This document shows positions 48,705 through 62,324 of a stretch of DNA of 64,000 nucleotides, piece after piece. The DNA comes from Hyperoodon ampullatus (taxonomy: Eukaryota > Chordata > Mammalia > Artiodactyla > Ziphiidae). How positions within the stretch are numbered: the first letter of the stretch is position 1; the number at the start of each line of letters is the position of its first letter. The stretch is from positions 310,001 through 374,000 of the forward strand of contig CATKHW010000423.1 of assembly GCA_949752795.1 (NCBI GenBank), given 5' to 3'. The translations under genes were made by a program, and so were the position numbers. The notes below the pieces were generated by a model that did no database searches, had not been told where the DNA came from, and was given only the letters and a program-made list of their open reading frames with translations.

Positions 48705-50227
48705 TTCTCCCTTACCAAATCTGGTTACTGGGGCAACAGAGCCTCAATGGAAGTCGTGTTCTAGATTGGAATTTAGAATGGAATGTGCCAGGAGAAAGCC
48801 CCTCAAGTTTGTCTCACTACTTCTTGTTCGTGTTCTTAATTTAATTTTTTATTTTTTATTACAGCAAATTGGATTACAATGTTTGGCTTGTTGTAGGTGT
48901 GGAAGATGTGGTTCTTTTACACATATACATATGTCTGTTCTTCCTGGGATCCTTTTCCCATGTACCTTATGACAGAATGTTGAGTAGTCTTCTCTTTGTA
49001 TTCTGTAGGACTTTGGTGATTATATATGTCACCTGTGTTTGTATATGTCTGTTAACCCCAATATCATAATGAAACCAATCCTCACACCTTTCCATTGGCG
49101 AACCTTAAGTTTGTTGAATGAAACTGTGATTGCCCTTCTCCGTGGAAATATCTGCCCTGGTATCCATTTTTTGGTCACACGTATAAGAGATATGATATGA
49201 TATGTGTCTTTCACTTTCGGACTTACTACAAGTCACGTGATTACCTCTAGACACACCTACGGTGCTGCAAATGGCATTGTGTCCTTTTATTCCTTGGCTT
49301 CTATTCTGCCTTAGCGAGGTCCATTTTCTACAATGTGATTCCCTGATGGCTGAGGATTAGCTGACCTGGGTAGCCTGACCCTGACGGCCAGCCCTCCCCA
49401 GGTGTGCCTGTGTTGAGGTCAATATAAACAGCGCTGCAGGCAGCAATAGCCCCTGAAGCTGTGCCTGACTCCATATTCTCTGCCCCGTCAGAAGTCTCAG
49501 GGCTGTGCTGGTGGGAGGGAGTGAGGGGCCACGGCTTTGTGGGTGGCCCGGTGTGAGTGGGTCTCTGCTGGACTTTCTGCAGGAGTTGCCAGGCTGCCAC
49601 CTGTAAAGAACAGGATGTGTCACCCATACCTTCCGCTGGAATTTCTCTCCGGACAGAGGTGAGGAAGGAAAAAAACAGTGGGGGCCAGGACAGGAGGGGT
49701 ATCTCAGGCAGTGCAATGGAAAGCTTCCAGAAGAGCGCCCAGGGCCAGGACCTTCCTGGCTGGCCTGCAGGCACCAAGTTGGCCTGCGTGCTGTCGCTGA
49801 TGTGGCTCCACTGCCCTTCCTCTAGGCTTTCAAGCCCTTGTACATATTCAGGTGTATTACCTGGGAAGGGTGGGAAATGTTCAACAGCAGCTGGCCTGGG
49901 ACTCAGCTCACGGTTACTCACAGATGCCTCGGCATGGCCCACAGCCTTGCAATGAGGACGCTCCTTGCATAGGAGTGGGCTGCTGGCTCTATGGGAGATG
50001 ATTCCCCACCTCTGACCAATTTCAGAATTGTTTCCCGCTGGAGCAAGTGCCCTGATAGGGTTTTCCTCTGTCTAACTGGTCTGATCAGGTTTTTTTTTTT
50101 CTTTTTTGGTTCCAGTTAGATTTTATTCCTCTTTTATGTATTTATAGATATAAGCATGGAAATAATTCATTCATATAAATCCATCTGTGTGAAGGGAAGA
50201 ACTTTTTTCTGTTTTATTTTTAAATTT

Positions 50228-51198
50228 TATTCTTTAACATTTTGAAATTTAATTTTAGTTATTTTTTTACACAGCAGGTTATTATTAGTTATGTATTTTA
50301 CGCATATACATGTATACAGGTCAATCCCAATCTCCCAACTCATCCCACCACCACCACCCCATGGCTTCCCACACTTGGTGTCCATAGGTGTGTTCTCTAC
50401 CTCTCTGTCTCTATTTCTTCCCTGCAAACCAGTTCATCTGTACCATTTTTCTAGGTTCCACATATATGCATTAATATACAATATTTGTTTTTCTCTTTCT
50501 GACTTACTTCATTCTGTATGCCAGTCTCTAGATCCATCGACGTCTCTACAAATGACCCAGTTTCATTCCTTCTTATGGCTGAGTAATATTCCATTTTATA
50601 TATGTACCACATCTTTATCCATTCGTCTGTCTGTGGGTATTTAGGTTGCTTCCGTTACCTGGCTATTGTAAATAGTGCTGAAATGAGCATTGTGGTGAAT
50701 GTGCCTTTTTGATTTATGGTTTTCTCTGGGTATATGCCCAGAAGTGGGATTGCTGGATCATATGGTAATTCTATTTCTAGGGTTTTTAGGAAACTCCATA
50801 CTGTTCTCCATCGTGACTGTATCAATGTACATTTCCACCACTAGTGGAAGAGGGATCCTTTTGTCCACACCCTCCCCAGAATTTGTTGTTTCTAGATTTT
50901 CTGATGATGCCGATTCTAACAGGTGTGAGCTGATACCTCATTGTAGTTTTGATTTGCATTTCTCTAATAATTTGTGATGTTGAGCAGCTTTTCATGTGCG
51001 TCTTGGCCATCTCTGTGTCTTCTTTGAAGAAACGTCTATTTAGATCTTCTGCCCAATTTTGTATTGGGTTGTTTGTTTTTTTAATATTAAGCTGCATGAG
51101 CTCTTTATATATTTTGGAGATTAAACCTTTGTCCATTGATTCGTTTGCAAATATTTTCGCCCATTCTGAGGGAAGCTTTTTGCCATTCCCGTTTTTTT
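50228..51198 (-). mobile_element. L1 ORF2 C-terminus/3' UTR fragment, unit 19
   Basis: Same junctions; ORF2p-derived frame open over 50822-51136. Confidence 0.85.
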
Positions 51199-51416
51199 AA
51201 CAAAAAAAGAAAGAAAGAAAAAGAAGCAGAACACTAATGTGTGTAAAATATGCCTTTTGAAACTGTCGTTTTGAAATATGGACGTCCTTTGAATTTTTGG
51301 TCGATACATAACCCCAGGATTTGTGTTCAGGGCAGGTGTCATTTACAGGCCTGCAATGATTTTGAATATCAACTGACCATTAGCGCTGGGATTAAAGCTG
51401 CTGTTGTGTGAAACGG

Positions 51417-51433
51417 CCACAAGGTGGCAGCAG
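51417..51433 (+). promoter_or_regulatory. CTCF-like motif, unit 19
   Basis: Array-consensus form, the last unaltered copy before the right-hand edge. Confidence 0.7.
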
Positions 51434-52957
51434 TTCTCCCTTACCAAATCTGGTTACTGGGGCAACAGAGCCTCAATGGAAGTATTGTTCTAGATTGGAA
51501 TTTAGAATGGAATGTGCCAGGAGAAAGCCCCTCAAGTTTGTCTCACTACTTCTTGTTCGTGTTTTTAATTTAATTTTTTATTTTTTATTCCAGCAAATTG
51601 GATTACAATGTTTGGCTTGTTGTAGGTGTGGAAGATGTGGTTCTTTTACACATATACATATGTCTGTTCTTCCTGGGATCCTTTTCCCATGTACTTTATG
51701 ACAGAATGTTGAGTAGTCTTCTCTTGGTATTCTGTAGGTCTTTGGTGATTATGTATGTCACCTGTGTTTGTATATGTCTGTTAACCCCAATATCATAATG
51801 AAACCAATCCTCACACCTTTCCATTGGTGAACCATAAGTTTGTTGAATGAATCTGTGATTGCCCTTCTGCGTGGAAATATCTGCCCTGGTATCCATTTTT
51901 CGGTCACACCTATAAGAGATATGATATGATATGTGTCTTTCACTTTCTGACTTACTACAAGTCACGTGATTACATCTAGTCACACCTACGGTGCTCCAAA
52001 TGGCATTGTGTCCTTTTATTCCTTGGCTTCTATTCTGCTTTAGCGAGGTCCATTTTCAACAATGTGATTCCCTGAAGGCTGAGGATTAGCTGACCTGGGT
52101 AGCCTGACCCTGCCGGCCGGCCCTCCCCAGGTGTGCCTGGGTTGATGTCAATATAAACAGCGCTGCAGGCAGCAATAGCCCCTGAATCTGTGCCTGACTC
52201 CATATTCTCTGCCCCATCAGCAGTCTCGGGGCTGAGCTGGTGGGAGGGATTGAGGGGCCACGGCTTTGTGGGTGGCCCGGTGTGAGTGGGTCTCTGCTGG
52301 ACTTTCTGCAGGAGTTTCCATGCTGCCACCTGTAAAGAAAAGGATGTGTCACCCCTACATTCCGCTGGAACTTCTCTCCGGACAGAGGTGAGGAAGGAAA
52401 AAAGCAGTGGGGGCCGGGACAGGAGGGGTATCACAGGCAGGGCAATGGAAAGCTTCAGGAAGAGCGCCCAGGGCCAGGACCTTCCTGGCTGGCCTGCAGG
52501 CACCAAGTTGGCCTGCGTGCTGTCGCTGTTGTGGCTCCATTGCCCTTCCTCTAGGCTTTCAAGCCCTTGTACATATTCAGGTGTTTTACCTGGGAAGGGT
52601 GGGAAAAGTTCAACAGCAGCTGGCCTGGGACTCAGCTCACGGTTACTCACAGATGCCTCGGCATGGCACCCAGCCTTGCAATGAGGACGCTCCTTGCGTA
52701 GGAGTGGGCTGCTGGCTCTATGGGAGATGATTCCCCACCTCTGACCAATTTCAGAATTGTTTACCGCTGGAGCAAGTGCCCTGATAGGGTTTTCCTCTGT
52801 CTAACTGGTGGGTTCAGGTATTTTTTTTCTTTTTTGTTTCAAGTTAGATTTTATTCCTCTGTTATGTATTTATAGATATAAGCATGGAAATAATTCATTC
52901 ATATAAATACATCTGTGTGAAGGGAAGAACATTTTTCTGTTTTATTTTTAAATTTTA

Positions 52958-53927
52958 TTTATAAAAATTTTGAAATTTAATTTTATTTATTTTTTTATAC
53001 AGCAGGTTATTATTAGTTATGTATTTTACGCATATACATGTATACAGGTCAATCCCAATCTCCCAACTCATCCCACCACCACCAACCCATGGCTTCCCAC
53101 ACTTGGTGTCCATACGTGTGTTCTCTACCTCTGTGTCTCTATTTCTTCCCTGCAAACCAGTTCATCTGTACCATTTTTCTAGGTTCAACATATATGCATT
53201 AATATATAGTATTTGTTTTTCTATTTCTGACTTACTTCATTCTGTATGACAGTCTCTAGATCCATCGACGTCTCTACAAATGACCCAGTTTCATTCCTTC
53301 TTATGGCTGAGTAATATTCCATTTTATATATGTACCACATCTTTATCCATTCGTCTGTCTGTGGGTATTTAGGTTGCTTCCATTACCTGGCTATTGTAAA
53401 TAGTGCTGGAATGAGCATTGTAGTGAATGTGCCCTTTTGATTTATGCTTTTCTGTGGGTATATGCCCAGAAGTGGGATTGCTGGATCATATGGTAATTAT
53501 TTTTCTAGTTTTTTTAAGGAAACTCCATACTGTTCTCCATCGTGACTGTATCAATTTACATTTCCACCACTAGTGGAAGAGGGATACTTTTGTCCACACC
53601 CTCCCCAGAATTTGTTGTTTGTAGATTTTCTGATGATGCCGATTCTAACAGGTGTGAGGTGATACCTCATTGTAGTTTTGATTTGCATTTCTCTAATAAT
53701 TAGTGATGTTGAGCAGCTTATCATGTGCGTCTTGGCCATCTCTCTGTCTTCTTTGAAGAAACGTCTCTTTAGATCTTCTGCCCATTTTTGTATTGGGTTG
53801 TTTGTTTTTTTAATATTAAGCTGCATGAGCTCTTTATATATATTGGAGATTAAACCTTTGTCCATTGATTCGTTTGCAAATATTTTCGCCCATTCTGAGG
53901 GATGCTTTTTGCCATTCCCGTTTTTTT
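52958..53927 (-). mobile_element. L1 ORF2 C-terminus/3' UTR fragment, unit 20
   Basis: Same junctions; ORF2p-derived frame open over 53551-53865. Confidence 0.85.
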
Positions 53928-54146
53928 AACAAAAAAAGAAAGAAAGAAAAAGAAGCAGAACACTAATGTGTGTAAAATATGCCTTTTGAAACTGTCCTTT
54001 TGAAATATGGACGTCCTTTGAATTTTTTGGTCGATATATGAACCCAGGATTTGTTTTCAGGGCAGGTGTCATTTACAGGCCTGCAATGATTTTGAATATC
54101 AACTGACCATTAGCGCTGGGATTAAAGCTGCTGTTGTGTGAAACGG

Positions 54147-54163
54147 CCGCATGGTGGCAGCAG
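54147..54163 (+). promoter_or_regulatory. CTCF-like motif, unit 20 (two changes)
   Basis: CCGCATGGTGGCAGCAG: two changes, including loss of the A before the GG of the core, which may weaken binding. Confidence 0.5.
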
Positions 54164-55687
54164 TTCTCCCTTACCAAATCTGGTTACTGGGGCAACAGAA
54201 CCTCAATGGAAGTTGTGTTCTAGATTGGAATATAGAATGGAATGTGCCAGGAGAAAGCCCCTCAAGTTTGTCTCACTACTTCTTGTTCGTGTTTTTAATT
54301 TAATTTTTTATTTTTTATTACAGAAAATTTGATTACAATGTTTGGCTTGTTGTAGGTGTGGAAGATGTGGTTCTTTTACACATATACAGATGTCTGTTCT
54401 TCCTGGGATCCTTTTCCCATGTACCTTATGACAGAATGTTGAGTAGTCTTCTCTTGGTATTCTGTAGGTCTTTGGTGATTATATATGTCACCTGTCTTTG
54501 TATATGTCTGTTAACCCCAATATCATAATGAAACCAATCCTCACAACTTTCCATTGGTGAACCATAAGTTTGTTGAATGAATCTGTGATTGCCCTTCTCC
54601 GTGGAAATATCTGCCCTGGTATCCATTTTTCGGTCACACCTATAAGAGATATGATATGATATGTGTCTTTCACTTTCGGACTTACTACAAGTCACGTGAT
54701 TACCTCTAGACACACCTACGGTGCTGCAAATGGCATTGTGTCCTTTTATTCCTTGGCTTCAATTCTGCCTTAGCGAGGTCCATTTTCAACAATGTGATTC
54801 CCTGAGGGCTGAGGATTAGCTGACCTGTGTAGCCTGACCCTGCCGGCCGTCCCTCCCCAGGTGTGCCTGGGTTGAGGTCAATATAAACAGCGCTGCAGGC
54901 AGCAATAGCCCCTGAAGCTGTGCCTGACTCCATATTCTCTGCCCCATCAGCAGTCTCGGAACTGTGCTGGTGGGAGGGAGTGAGGTGCCACGGCTTTGTG
55001 GGTGGCCCGGTGTGAGTTGGTCTCTGCTGGACTTTCTGCAGGAGTTGCCAGGCTGCCACCTGTAAAGAAGAGGATGTGTCACCCATACCTTCTGCTGGAA
55101 TTTCTCTCCGGACAGAGGTGAGGAAGGAAAAAAGCAGTGGGGGCCGGGACAGGAAGGGTATCTCAGGCAGGGCAATGGAAAGCTTCCAGAAGAGCGCCCA
55201 GGGCCAGGACCATCCTGGCTGGCCTGCAGGCACCAATTTGGCCTGCGTGCTGTTGCTGGTGTGGCTCCACGGCCCTTCCTCTAGGCTTTCAAGCCCTTGT
55301 ACATATTCAGGTGTTTTACCTGGGAAGGGTGGGAAAAGTTCAACAGCAGCTGGCCTGGGACTCAGCTCACGGTTACTCACAGATGCCTCGGCATGGCCCC
55401 CAGCCTTGCAATGAGGACGCTCCTTGCGTACGAGTTTGCTGCTGGTTCTATGGGAGATGATTCCCCACCTATGACCAATTTCAGAATTGTTTACCGCTGG
55501 AGCAAGTGCCCTTATAGGGTTTTCCTCTGTCTAACTGGTGGGTTCAGGTGTTTTTTTTCTTTTTTGTTTCAAGTTAGATTTTATTCCTCTTTTATGTATT
55601 TATAGATATAAGCATGGAAATAATTCATTCATATAAATACATCTGTGTGAAGGGAAGAACTTTTTTCTGTTTTATTTTTAAATTTTA

Positions 55688-56649
55688 TTTTTTAAAATTT
55701 AATTTTATTTATTTTTTTATACAGCAGGTTATTATTAGTTATGTATTTTACGCATATACATGTATACAGGTCAATCCCAATCTCCCAACTCATCCCAACA
55801 CCACCACCCCATGGCTTCCCACACTTGGTGTCCATACGTGTGTTCTCTACCTCTGTGTCTCTCTTTCTTCCCTGCAAACCAGTTCATCTGTACCATTTTT
55901 CTAGGTTCCACATATATGCATTAATATACAATATTTGTTTTTCTCTTTCTGACTTACTTCATTCTGTATGACAGTCTCTAGATCCATCGACGTCTCTACA
56001 AATGACCCAGTTTCATTCCTTCTTATGGCTGAGTAATATTCCATTTTATATATGTACCACATCTTTATCCATTCGTCTGTCTGTGGGTATTTAGGTTGCT
56101 TCCATTACCTGGCTATTGTAAATAGTGCTGAAATGAGCATTGTGGTGAATGTGCCTTTTTGATTTATGGTTTTCTCTGGGTATATGCCCAGAAGTGGGAT
56201 TGCTGGATCATATGTTAATGCTATTTCTAGGTTTTTTAAGGAAACTCCATACTGTTCTCCATCGTGACTCTATCAATTTACATTTCCACCACTAGTGGAA
56301 GAGGGATCCTTTTGTCAACACCCTCCCCAGAATTTGTTGTTTGTAGATTTTCTGATGATTCCGATTCTAACAGGTGTGAGGTGATACCTCATTGTAGTTT
56401 TGATTTGCATTTCTCTAATAATTAGTGATGTTGAGCAGCTTTTCATGTGCGTCTTGGCCATCTCTGTGTCTTCTTTGAAGAAACGTCTCTTTAGATCTTC
56501 TGCCCATTTTTGTATTGGGTTGTTTGTTTTTTTAATATTAAGCTGCATGAGCTCTTTATATATATTGGAGATTAAACCTTTGTCCATTGATTCGTTTGCA
56601 AATATTTTCGCCCATTCTGAGGGAAGCTTTTTGCCATTCCCATTTTTTT
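55688..56649 (-). mobile_element. L1 ORF2 C-terminus/3' UTR fragment, unit 21
   Basis: Same junctions, with an 8-bp loss at the 3' end. A C-to-A change at about 56316 makes a stop that shortens the ORF2-derived frame to 56315-56587. Confidence 0.85.
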
Positions 56650-56868
56650 AACAAAAAAAGAAAGAAAGAAAAAGAAGCAGAACACTAATGTGTGTAAAAT
56701 ATGCCTTTTGAAACTGTCGTTTTGAAATATGGACGTCCTTTGAATTTTTTGGTCGATACATGACCCCAGGATTTGTGTTCAGGGCAGGTGTCATTTACAG
56801 GCCTGCAATTATTTTGAATATCAACTGACCATTAGCGCTGGGATTAAATCTGCTGTTGTGTGAAACGG

Positions 56869-56885
56869 CCAAAAGGTGGCAGCAG
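56869..56885 (+). promoter_or_regulatory. CTCF-like motif, unit 21 (one change)
   Basis: CCAAAAGGTGGCAGCAG, same change as unit 18. Confidence 0.6.
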
Positions 56886-58409
56886 TTCTCCCTTACCAAA
56901 TCTGGTTACTGAGGCAACAGAGCCTCAATGGAAGTCGTGTTCTAAATTGGAATTTAGAATGGAATGTGCCAGGAGAAAGCCCCTCAAGTTTGTCTCACTA
57001 CTTCTTGTTCGTGTTTTTACTTTAATTTTTTATTTTTTATTACAGAAAATTTGATTACAATGTTTGGCTTGTTGTAGGTGTGGAAGATGTGGTTCTTTCA
57101 CACATATACATGTGTCTGTTCTTTCTGGGATCCTTTTCCTATGTACCTTATGACAGAATGTTGAGTAGTCTTCTCTTGGTATTCTGTAGGTCTTTGGTGA
57201 TTATATATGTCACCTGTGTTTTTATAGGTCTGTTAACCCCAATATCATAATGAAACCAATCCTCACACCTTTCCATTGGTGAACCATAAGTTTGTTGAAT
57301 GAATCTGTGATTGCCCTTCTCCGTGGAAATATCTGCCCTGGTATGCATTGTTCGGTCACACCTATAAGAGATATGATATGATATGTGTCTTTCACTTTCG
57401 GACTTACTACAAGTCACGTGATTACCTCTAGACACACCTACGGTGCTGCAAATGGCATTGTGTCCTTTTATTCCTTGGCATCTACTCTGCCTTAGCGAGG
57501 TCCATTTTCAACAATGTGATTCCCTGAGGGCTGAGGATTAGCTGACCTGTGTAGCCTGACCCTGCCGGCCGGCCCTCCCCAGGTGTGCCTTGGTTGAGGT
57601 CAATATAAACAGCGCTGCAAGCAGCAATAGCCCCTGAAGCTGTGCCTGACTCCATATTCTCTGCCCCATCAGCAGTCTCGGGGCTGTGCTGGTGGGAGGG
57701 AGTGAGGGGCCACGGCTTTGTGGGTGGCCCGGTGTGAGTGGGTCTCTGCTGGACTTTCTGCAGGAGTTGCCAGGCTGCCACCTGTAAAGAAGAGGATGTG
57801 TCACCCATACCTTCTGCTGAAATTTCTCTCCGGACAGAGGTGAGGAAGGAAAAAAGCAGTTGGGGCCGGGACAGTAGGGGTATCTCAGGTAGGGCAATGG
57901 AAAACTTCCAGAAGAGCGCCCAAGGCCAGGACCTTCCTGGATGGCCTGCAGGCACCAAGTTGGCCTGCGTGCTGTCACTGGTGTGGCTCCACGGCCCTTC
58001 CTCTAGGCTTTCAATCCCTTGTACATATTCAGGTGTTTTACCTGGGAAGGGTGGGAAAAGTTCAACAGCAGCTGTCCTGGGGCTCAGCTCACGGTTACTC
58101 ACAGATGCCTCAGTATGGCCCCCAGCCTTGCAATGAGGATGCTCCTTGCGTAGGAGTGGGCTGCTGGCTCTATTGGAGATGATTCCCCACCTCTGACCAA
58201 TTTCAGAATTGTTTACCGCTGGAGCAAGTGCCCTGATAGGGTTTTCCTCTGTCTAACTGGTGGGTTCAGGTTTTATTTTTCTTTTTTGGTTCAAGTTAGA
58301 TTTTATTCCTCTTTTATGTATTTATAGATATAAGCATGGAAATATTTCATTCATATAAATACATCTGTGTGAAGGGAAGAACTTTTTTCTGTTTTATTTT
58401 TAAATTTTA

Positions 58410-59377
58410 TTTTTTAAAATTTTGAAATTTAATTTTATTTATTTTTTTATACAGCAGGTTATTATTAGTTATGTATTTTACGCATATACATGTATACAGG
58501 TCAATCCCAATCTCCCAACTCATCCCACCACCACCACCCCATGGTTTCACACACTTGGTGTCCATACGTGTGTTCTCTACCTCTGTGTCTCTCTTTCTTC
58601 CCTGCAAACCAGTTCATCTGTACCATTTTTCTAGGTTCCACATATATGCATTAATATACAATATTTGTTTTTCTCTTTCTGACTTACTTCATTCTGTATG
58701 ACAGTCTCTAGATCCATCGACGTCTCTACAAATGACCCAGTTTCATTCCTTCTTATGGCTGAGTAATATTCCATTTTATATATGTACCACATCTTTATCC
58801 ATTCGTTTGTCTGTGGGTATTTAGGTTGCTTCCATTACCTGGCTATTGTAAATAGTGCTGAAATGAGCATTGTGGTGAATGTGCCTTTTTTATTTATGGT
58901 TTTCTCTGGGTATATGCCCAGAAGTGGGATTGCTGGATCATATGGTATTTCTATTTCTAGGTTTTTTAAGGAAACTCCATACTCTTCTCCATCGTGACTG
59001 TATCAATTTACATTTCCACCACTAGTGGAAGAGGGATCCTTTTGTCCACACCCTCCCCAGAGTTTGTTGTTTGTAGATTTTCTGATGATGCCGATTCTAA
59101 CAGGTGTGAGCTGATAACTCATTGTAGTTTTGATTAGCATTTCTCTAATAATTAGTGATGTTGAGCAGCTTTTCATGTGCGTCTTGGTCATCTCTGTGTC
59201 TTCTTTGAAGAAACGTCTATTTAGATCTTCTGCCCATTTTTGTATTGGGTTGTTTGTTTTTTTAATATTAAGCTGCATGAGCTCTTTATATATATTGGAG
59301 ATTAAACCTTTGTCCATTGATTCGTTTGCAAATATATTCGCCCATTCTATGGGAAGCTTTTTGCATTCCCGTTTTTT
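58410..59377 (-). mobile_element. L1 ORF2 C-terminus/3' UTR fragment, unit 22
   Basis: Same junctions; small deletions near 59364-59377 keep the frame open over 59003-59413. Confidence 0.85.
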
Positions 59378-59596
59378 AACAAAAAAAGAAAGAAAGAAAA
59401 AGAAGCAGAACACTAATGTGTGTAAAATATGCCTTTTGAAACTGTCGTTTTGAAATATGGTCGTCCTTTAAAATTTTTGCTCGATATGTGAACCCAGGAT
59501 TTGTTTTCAGGGCAGGTGTCATTTACAGGCCTGCAATGATTTTGAATATCAACTGACCATTAGCGCTGGGATTAAATCTGCTGTTGTGTGAAACGG

Positions 59597-59613
59597 CCAA
59601 AAGGTGGCAGCAG
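59597..59613 (+). promoter_or_regulatory. CTCF-like motif, unit 22 (one change)
   Basis: CCAAAAGGTGGCAGCAG, identical to unit 21 because the two units share a recent duplication. Confidence 0.6.
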
Positions 59614-61137
59614 TTCTCCCTTACCAAATCTGGTTACTGAGGCAACAGAGCCTCAATGGAAGTCGTGTTCTAAATTGGAATTTAGAATGGAATGTGCCAG
59701 GAGAAAGCCCCTCAAGTTTGTCTCACTACTTCTTGTTCGTGTTTTTACTTTAATTTTTTATTTTTTATTACAGAAAATTTGATTACAATGTTTGGCTTGT
59801 TGTAGGTGTGGAAGATGTGGTTCTTTCACACATATACATGTGTCTGTTCTTTCTGGGATCCTTTTCCTATGTACCTTATGACAGAATGTTGAGTAGTCTT
59901 CTCTTGGTATTCTGTAGGTCTTTGGTGATTATATATGTCACCTGTGTTTTTATAGGTCTGTTAACCCCAATATCATAATGAAACCAATCCTCACACCTTT
60001 CCATTGGTGAACCATAAGTTTGTTGAATGAATCTGTGATTGCCCTTCTCCGTGGAAATATCTGCCCTGGTATGCATTGTTCGGTCACACCTATAAGAGAT
60101 ATGATATGATATGTGTCTTTCACTTTCGGACTTACTACAAGTCACGTGATTACCTCTAGACACACCTACGGTGCTGCAAATGGCATTGTGTCCTTTTATT
60201 CCTTGGCATCTACTCTGCCTTAGCGAGGTCCATTTTCAACAATGTGATTCCCTGAGGGCTGAGGATTAGCTGACCTGTGTAGCCTGACCCTGCCGGCCGG
60301 CCCTCCCCAGGTGTGCCTTGGTTGAGGTCAATATAAACAGCGCTGCAAGCAGCAATAGCCCCTGAAGCTGTGCCTGACTCCATATTCTCTGCCCCATCAG
60401 CAGTCTCGGGGCTGTGCTGGTGGGAGGGAGTGAGGGGCCACGGCTTTGTGGGTGGCCCGGTGTGAGTGGGTCTCTGCTGGACTTTCTGCAGGAGTTGCCA
60501 GGCTGCCACCTGTAAAGAAGAGGATGTGTCACCCATACCTTCTGCTGAAATTTCTCTCCGGACAGAGGTGAGGAAGGAAAAAAGCAGTTGGGGCCGGGAC
60601 AGTAGGGGTATCTCAGGTAGGGCAATGGAAAACTTCCAGAAGAGCGCCCAAGGCCAGGACCTTCCTGGATGGCCTGCAGGCACCAAGTTGGCCTGCGTGC
60701 TGTCACTGGTGTGGCTCCACGGCCCTTCCTCTAGGCTTTCAATCCCTTGTACATATTCAGGTGTTTTACCTGGGAAGGGTGGGAAAAGTTCAACAGCAGC
60801 TGTCCTGGGGCTCAGCTCACGGTTACTCACAGATGCCTCAGTATGGCCCCCAGCCTTGCAATGAGGATGCTCCTTGCGTAGGAGTGGGCTGCTGGCTCTA
60901 TTGGAGATGATTCCCCACCTCTGACCAATTTCAGAATTGTTTACCGCTGGAGCAAGTGCCCTGATAGGGTTTTCCTCTGTCTAACTGGTGGGTTCAGGTT
61001 TTATTTTTCTTTTTTGGTTCAAGTTAGATTTTATTCCTCTTTTATGTATTTATAGATATAAGCATGGAAATATTTCATTCATATAAATACATCTGTGTGA
61101 AGGGAAGAACTTTTTTCTGTTTTATTTTTAAATTTTA

Positions 61138-62105
61138 TTTTTTAAAATTTTGAAATTTAATTTTATTTATTTTTTTATACAGCAGGTTATTATTAGTTAT
61201 GTATTTTACGCATATACATGTATACAGGTCAATCCCAATCTCCCAACTCATCCCACCACCACCACCCCATGGTTTCACACACTTGGTGTCCATACGTGTG
61301 TTCTCTACCTCTGTGTCTCTCTTTCTTCCCTGCAAACCAGTTCATCTGTACCATTTTTCTAGGTTCCACATATATGCATTAATATACAATATTTGTTTTT
61401 CTCTTTCTGACTTACTTCATTCTGTATGACAGTCTCTAGATCCATCGACGTCTCTACAAATGACCCAGTTTCATTCCTTCTTATGGCTGAGTAATATTCC
61501 ATTTTATATATGTACCACATCTTTATCCATTCGTTTGTCTGTGGGTATTTAGGTTGCTTCCATTACCTGGCTATTGTAAATAGTGCTGAAATGAGCATTG
61601 TGGTGAATGTGCCTTTTTTATTTATGGTTTTCTCTGGGTATATGCCCAGAAGTGGGATTGCTGGATCATATGGTATTTCTATTTCTAGGTTTTTTAAGGA
61701 AACTCCATACTCTTCTCCATCGTGACTGTATCAATTTACATTTCCACCACTAGTGGAAGAGGGATCCTTTTGTCCACACCCTCCCCAGAGTTTGTTGTTT
61801 GTAGATTTTCTGATGATGCCGATTCTAACAGGTGTGAGCTGATAACTCATTGTAGTTTTGATTAGCATTTCTCTAATAATTAGTGATGTTGAGCAGCTTT
61901 TCATGTGCGTCTTGGTCATCTCTGTGTCTTCTTTGAAGAAACGTCTATTTAGATCTTCTGCCCATTTTTGTATTGGGTTGTTTGTTTTTTTAATATTAAG
62001 CTGCATGAGCTCTTTATATATATTGGAGATTAAACCTTTGTCCATTGATTCGTTTGCAAATATATTCGCCCATTCTATGGGAAGCTTTTTGCATTCCCGT
62101 TTTTT
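61138..62105 (-). mobile_element. L1 ORF2 C-terminus/3' UTR fragment, unit 23
   Basis: Same as unit 22 at offset 2,728; frame open over 61731-62141. Confidence 0.85.
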
Positions 62106-62324
62106 AACAAAAAAAGAAAGAAAGAAAAAGAAGCAGAACACTAATGTGTGTAAAATATGCCTTTTGAAACTGTCGTTTTGAAATATGGTCGTCCTTTAAA
62201 ATTTTTGCTCGATATGTGAACCCAGGATTTGTTTTCAGGGCAGGTGTCATTTACAGGCCTGCAATGATTTTGAATATCAACTGACCATTAGCGCTGGGAT
62301 TAAAGCTGCTGTTTTGTGAAACGG

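Larger units (their letters stand above)
46857..49587 (+). repeat. Array unit 18 (2,731 bp)
   Basis: Contains L1 47498-48468, a CTCF-like motif with one change (48688-48704, CCAAAAGG), E-box 49234-49239 and TATAAA 49423-49428. The acceptor-like site at its left edge reads TGCAAG instead of TGCAGG, as in unit 12. Confidence 0.95.
49588..52316 (+). repeat. Array unit 19 (2,729 bp)
   Basis: Contains L1 50228-51198, CTCF-like motif 51417-51433, E-box 51963-51968 and TATAAA 52152-52157. The acceptor before CAAATTGG reads TTCCAG rather than TTACAG at about 51590, which keeps a usable AG. Confidence 0.95.
52317..55046 (+). repeat. Array unit 20 (2,730 bp)
   Basis: Contains L1 52958-53927, a CTCF-like motif with two changes (54147-54163, CCGCATGG), E-box 54693-54698 and TATAAA 54882-54887. 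Its opening reads TTTCCATGCTG instead of TTGCCAGGCTG. Confidence 0.95.
55047..57768 (+). repeat. Array unit 21 (2,722 bp), 8-bp deletion
   Basis: The shortest full unit. It lacks an 8-bp TTTGAAAT-type stretch at about 55,699, just left of the L1 body. Contains L1 55688-56649, a CTCF-like motif with one change (56869-56885, CCAAAAGG), E-box 57415-57420 and TATAAA 57604-57609. Confidence 0.95.
56811..59574 (+). repeat. Terminal recent duplication, copy 1
   Basis: No difference seen by eye from 59,539-62,302 (offset 2,728), including rare variants such as TTTAAAATTTTTGCTCG near 59,467 and CATATACATGTGTC near 57,102. Could be a very recent unequal exchange or an assembly artefact. Confidence 0.85.
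57769..60496 (+). repeat. Array unit 22 (2,728 bp), near-identical to its neighbour
   Basis: Contains L1 58410-59377, a CTCF-like motif with one change (59597-59613, CCAAAAGG), E-box 60143-60148 and TATAAA 60332-60337. The segment from about 56,811 to 59,574 repeats at 59,539-62,302 with no difference that I could find by eye. Confidence 0.95.
59539..62302 (+). repeat. Terminal recent duplication, copy 2
   Basis: Second copy; at about 62,303 it switches to the more diverged terminal sequence. Confidence 0.85.
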
